Positions 63,247-64,000 of a stretch of DNA of 64,000 nucleotides are shown here, in pieces. Within the stretch, counting starts at the first letter, position 1. Every line of letters starts with the position of its first letter. Both the position numbers and the translations under genes were made by a program. Source of the stretch: Alteromonas sp. M12 (GTDB lineage: Bacteria; Pseudomonadota; Gammaproteobacteria; Enterobacterales; Alteromonadaceae); contig NZ_CP144164.1 in NCBI RefSeq assembly GCF_037478005.1, positions 1,240,001 to 1,304,000 of the forward strand, given 5' to 3'. The notes under the pieces were generated by a model. That model was not told the origin of the DNA, searched no databases, and saw only the letters and a program-made list of their open reading frames with translations.

Positions 63247-64000
63247 TTATTTAACCATAACATTGTCTCGTTGACTTATAAATGCATTGTCTCTGGCATT
63301 AATACGCCCATTTAATCTATTATCAAATATTTTCACTGAAGTTTGTTTATAGCGAGCATCTATACCGACAGAGTTCAATATGGTGTTTCCGCTTATTTCT
63401 GTGTCGGCAGCTTTATTGAGATAGATGCTCACATCATTGATACAGTTAAGCACCAAGTTATTTTTTATCTTTCCCGCAAAATGCTCATACTCACAATCTG
63501 TATTTTGACAAAATTGATCCTGAGTGCCACCATCTCCGAATGATAAGCCCACCCGAACATCTAAGCTCGATTGATAAGGTAAATGCCACGCACAATTCAC
63601 CACATTATTGCTAAACACACCACCTGAGCCTCCGCCCTTCATAAACCCTCCGTATGTTACTGAAACTCTACCACTTAATTGGCGAGCAAAGTCAGCAATG
63701 AAATTGTTATCAACAAGCCAATTGTTTCCTCCTACCACATCTATTGGCGTCGCTGGGGTGTCGGTTTTTCGTAAGGTTTGATTATAAAAATCATTGTGTT
63801 GTACTAACACGTTATCAGCAAATACTGCGGGGCTTTGTTGGTAGTTTCCATTGGCTTTCAAGGCGGCGTTAAAATCGATAAATTGATTATTAATTAGTTG
63901 GGTTTGATCAGCATTACCATACATATGGATTGCATGTTCGCAATATCTTTGTTGACCACAGGCTCCTTGGAATGTGAGATTTTCAATGCGCCAATTGCTT
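63247..64000 (-). CDS. Right-handed beta-helix protein (partial, N-terminus outside window)
   Basis: The minus-strand frame is open to the right edge, so the N-terminal part is missing; at least 250 residues are visible. It is made of Asn-rich repeats typical of parallel beta-helices (NNFIADFARQLS, FSNNVVNCAW, IKNNLVLNCINDVSIYLNK, ISGNTILNS), with each turn about 20-25 residues. Such folds occur in PL6/PL9-type lyases, epimerases and NosD-like proteins; the catalytic motif cannot be assigned here. Several Cys (CGQQRYCEHA, FCQNTDCEYEH) suggest an exported, disulphide-bonded protein. It is co-transcribed with the downstream PL14-like gene (24-base gap). Confidence 0.8.
   Translation of the reverse strand, partial: SNWRIENLTFQGACGQQRYCEHAIHMYGNADQTQLINNQFIDFNAALKANGNYQQSPAVFADNVLVQHNDFYNQTLRKTDTPATPIDVVGGNNWLVDNNFIADFARQLSGRVSVTYGGFMKGGGSGGVFSNNVVNCAWHLPYQSSLDVRVGLSFGDGGTQDQFCQNTDCEYEHFAGKIKNNLVLNCINDVSIYLNKAADTEISGNTILNSVGIDARYKQTSVKIFDNRLNGRINARDNAFISQRDNVMVK

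Overview
This window looks like a chromosomal segment of a marine gammaproteobacterium of the order Alteromonadales, most likely Alteromonadaceae (the Glaciecola/Paraglaciecola/Alteromonas neighbourhood). The evidence is the moderately AT-rich sequence, the conserved housekeeping blocks (tig-clpP-clpX-lon-hupB-ppiD; rpsT divergent from murJ, then ribF-ileS-lspA-fkpB-ispH-minor pilins), the DUF5062/DUF1415 proteins, the TTG start codons and the polysaccharide-lyase genes. The genus is inferred from gene content. No species marker such as rRNA is present.

Layout. 1-398: 5' part of an MBL-fold hydrolase, cut by the window edge. 581-3334: proS and trmO on the minus strand, with a relic of a DUF1501 gene between them. 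3725-8267: a Gld-like ABC-2 export operon (ATPase, permease, GldG-like, DUF4340). 8463-9880: DUF1415 and folD. 10089-11044: a YgjV/GNAT-type fusion and a DUF5062 protein. 11161-11712: a tRNA operon (Pro-Arg-His-Leu) with a strong stringent-type promoter. 11844-15125: an orphan GspC-like protein divergent from a subtilisin-like protease whose C-terminus carries 13 copies of an 11-residue GSIWDG repeat. 15272-21682: two large signalling proteins, a Reg_prop/GGDEF diguanylate cyclase and a sigma-54 activator with a degenerate GGDEF domain.

22056-30805 is the protein quality-control block (trigger factor, ClpP, ClpX, Lon, HU-beta, PpiD); lon has a convincing sigma-32 promoter. 30910-35680 is a first, non-standard minor-pilin locus (FimT-, PilW-, PilX- and a very long PilV-like protein on the minus strand, plus one divergent PilE-like pilin). 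35711-38645 holds a 55-residue membrane protein, a two-domain acyltransferase resembling OlsF, and an LpxH-like phosphoesterase. 38942-46828 is the rpsT / murJ-ribF-ileS-lspA-fkpB-ispH block. 47162-53807 is a second, standard minor-pilin operon (pilV-pilW-pilX-pilY1-pilE), so the window has two complete sets of pilin-like tip components. Its PilY1 has two DNRLRE-like modules inserted inside the VWA domain.

53895-64000: a coiled-coil membrane protein, a FadE-type acyl-CoA dehydrogenase, a divergent three-gene envelope module (MMPL/RND pump, LolA-like lipoprotein-sorting protein, outer-membrane barrel protein), and convergent to it a PL14-like polysaccharide lyase followed by a right-handed beta-helix protein cut by the window end.

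I saw no insertion sequence, integrase, phage, CRISPR array or rRNA operon. The most unusual items are the repeat-tailed protease beside an orphan GspC, the interrupted-VWA PilY1, the 682-residue cysteine-containing pilin-like protein, and the RND/LolA-like/barrel module beside fadE.
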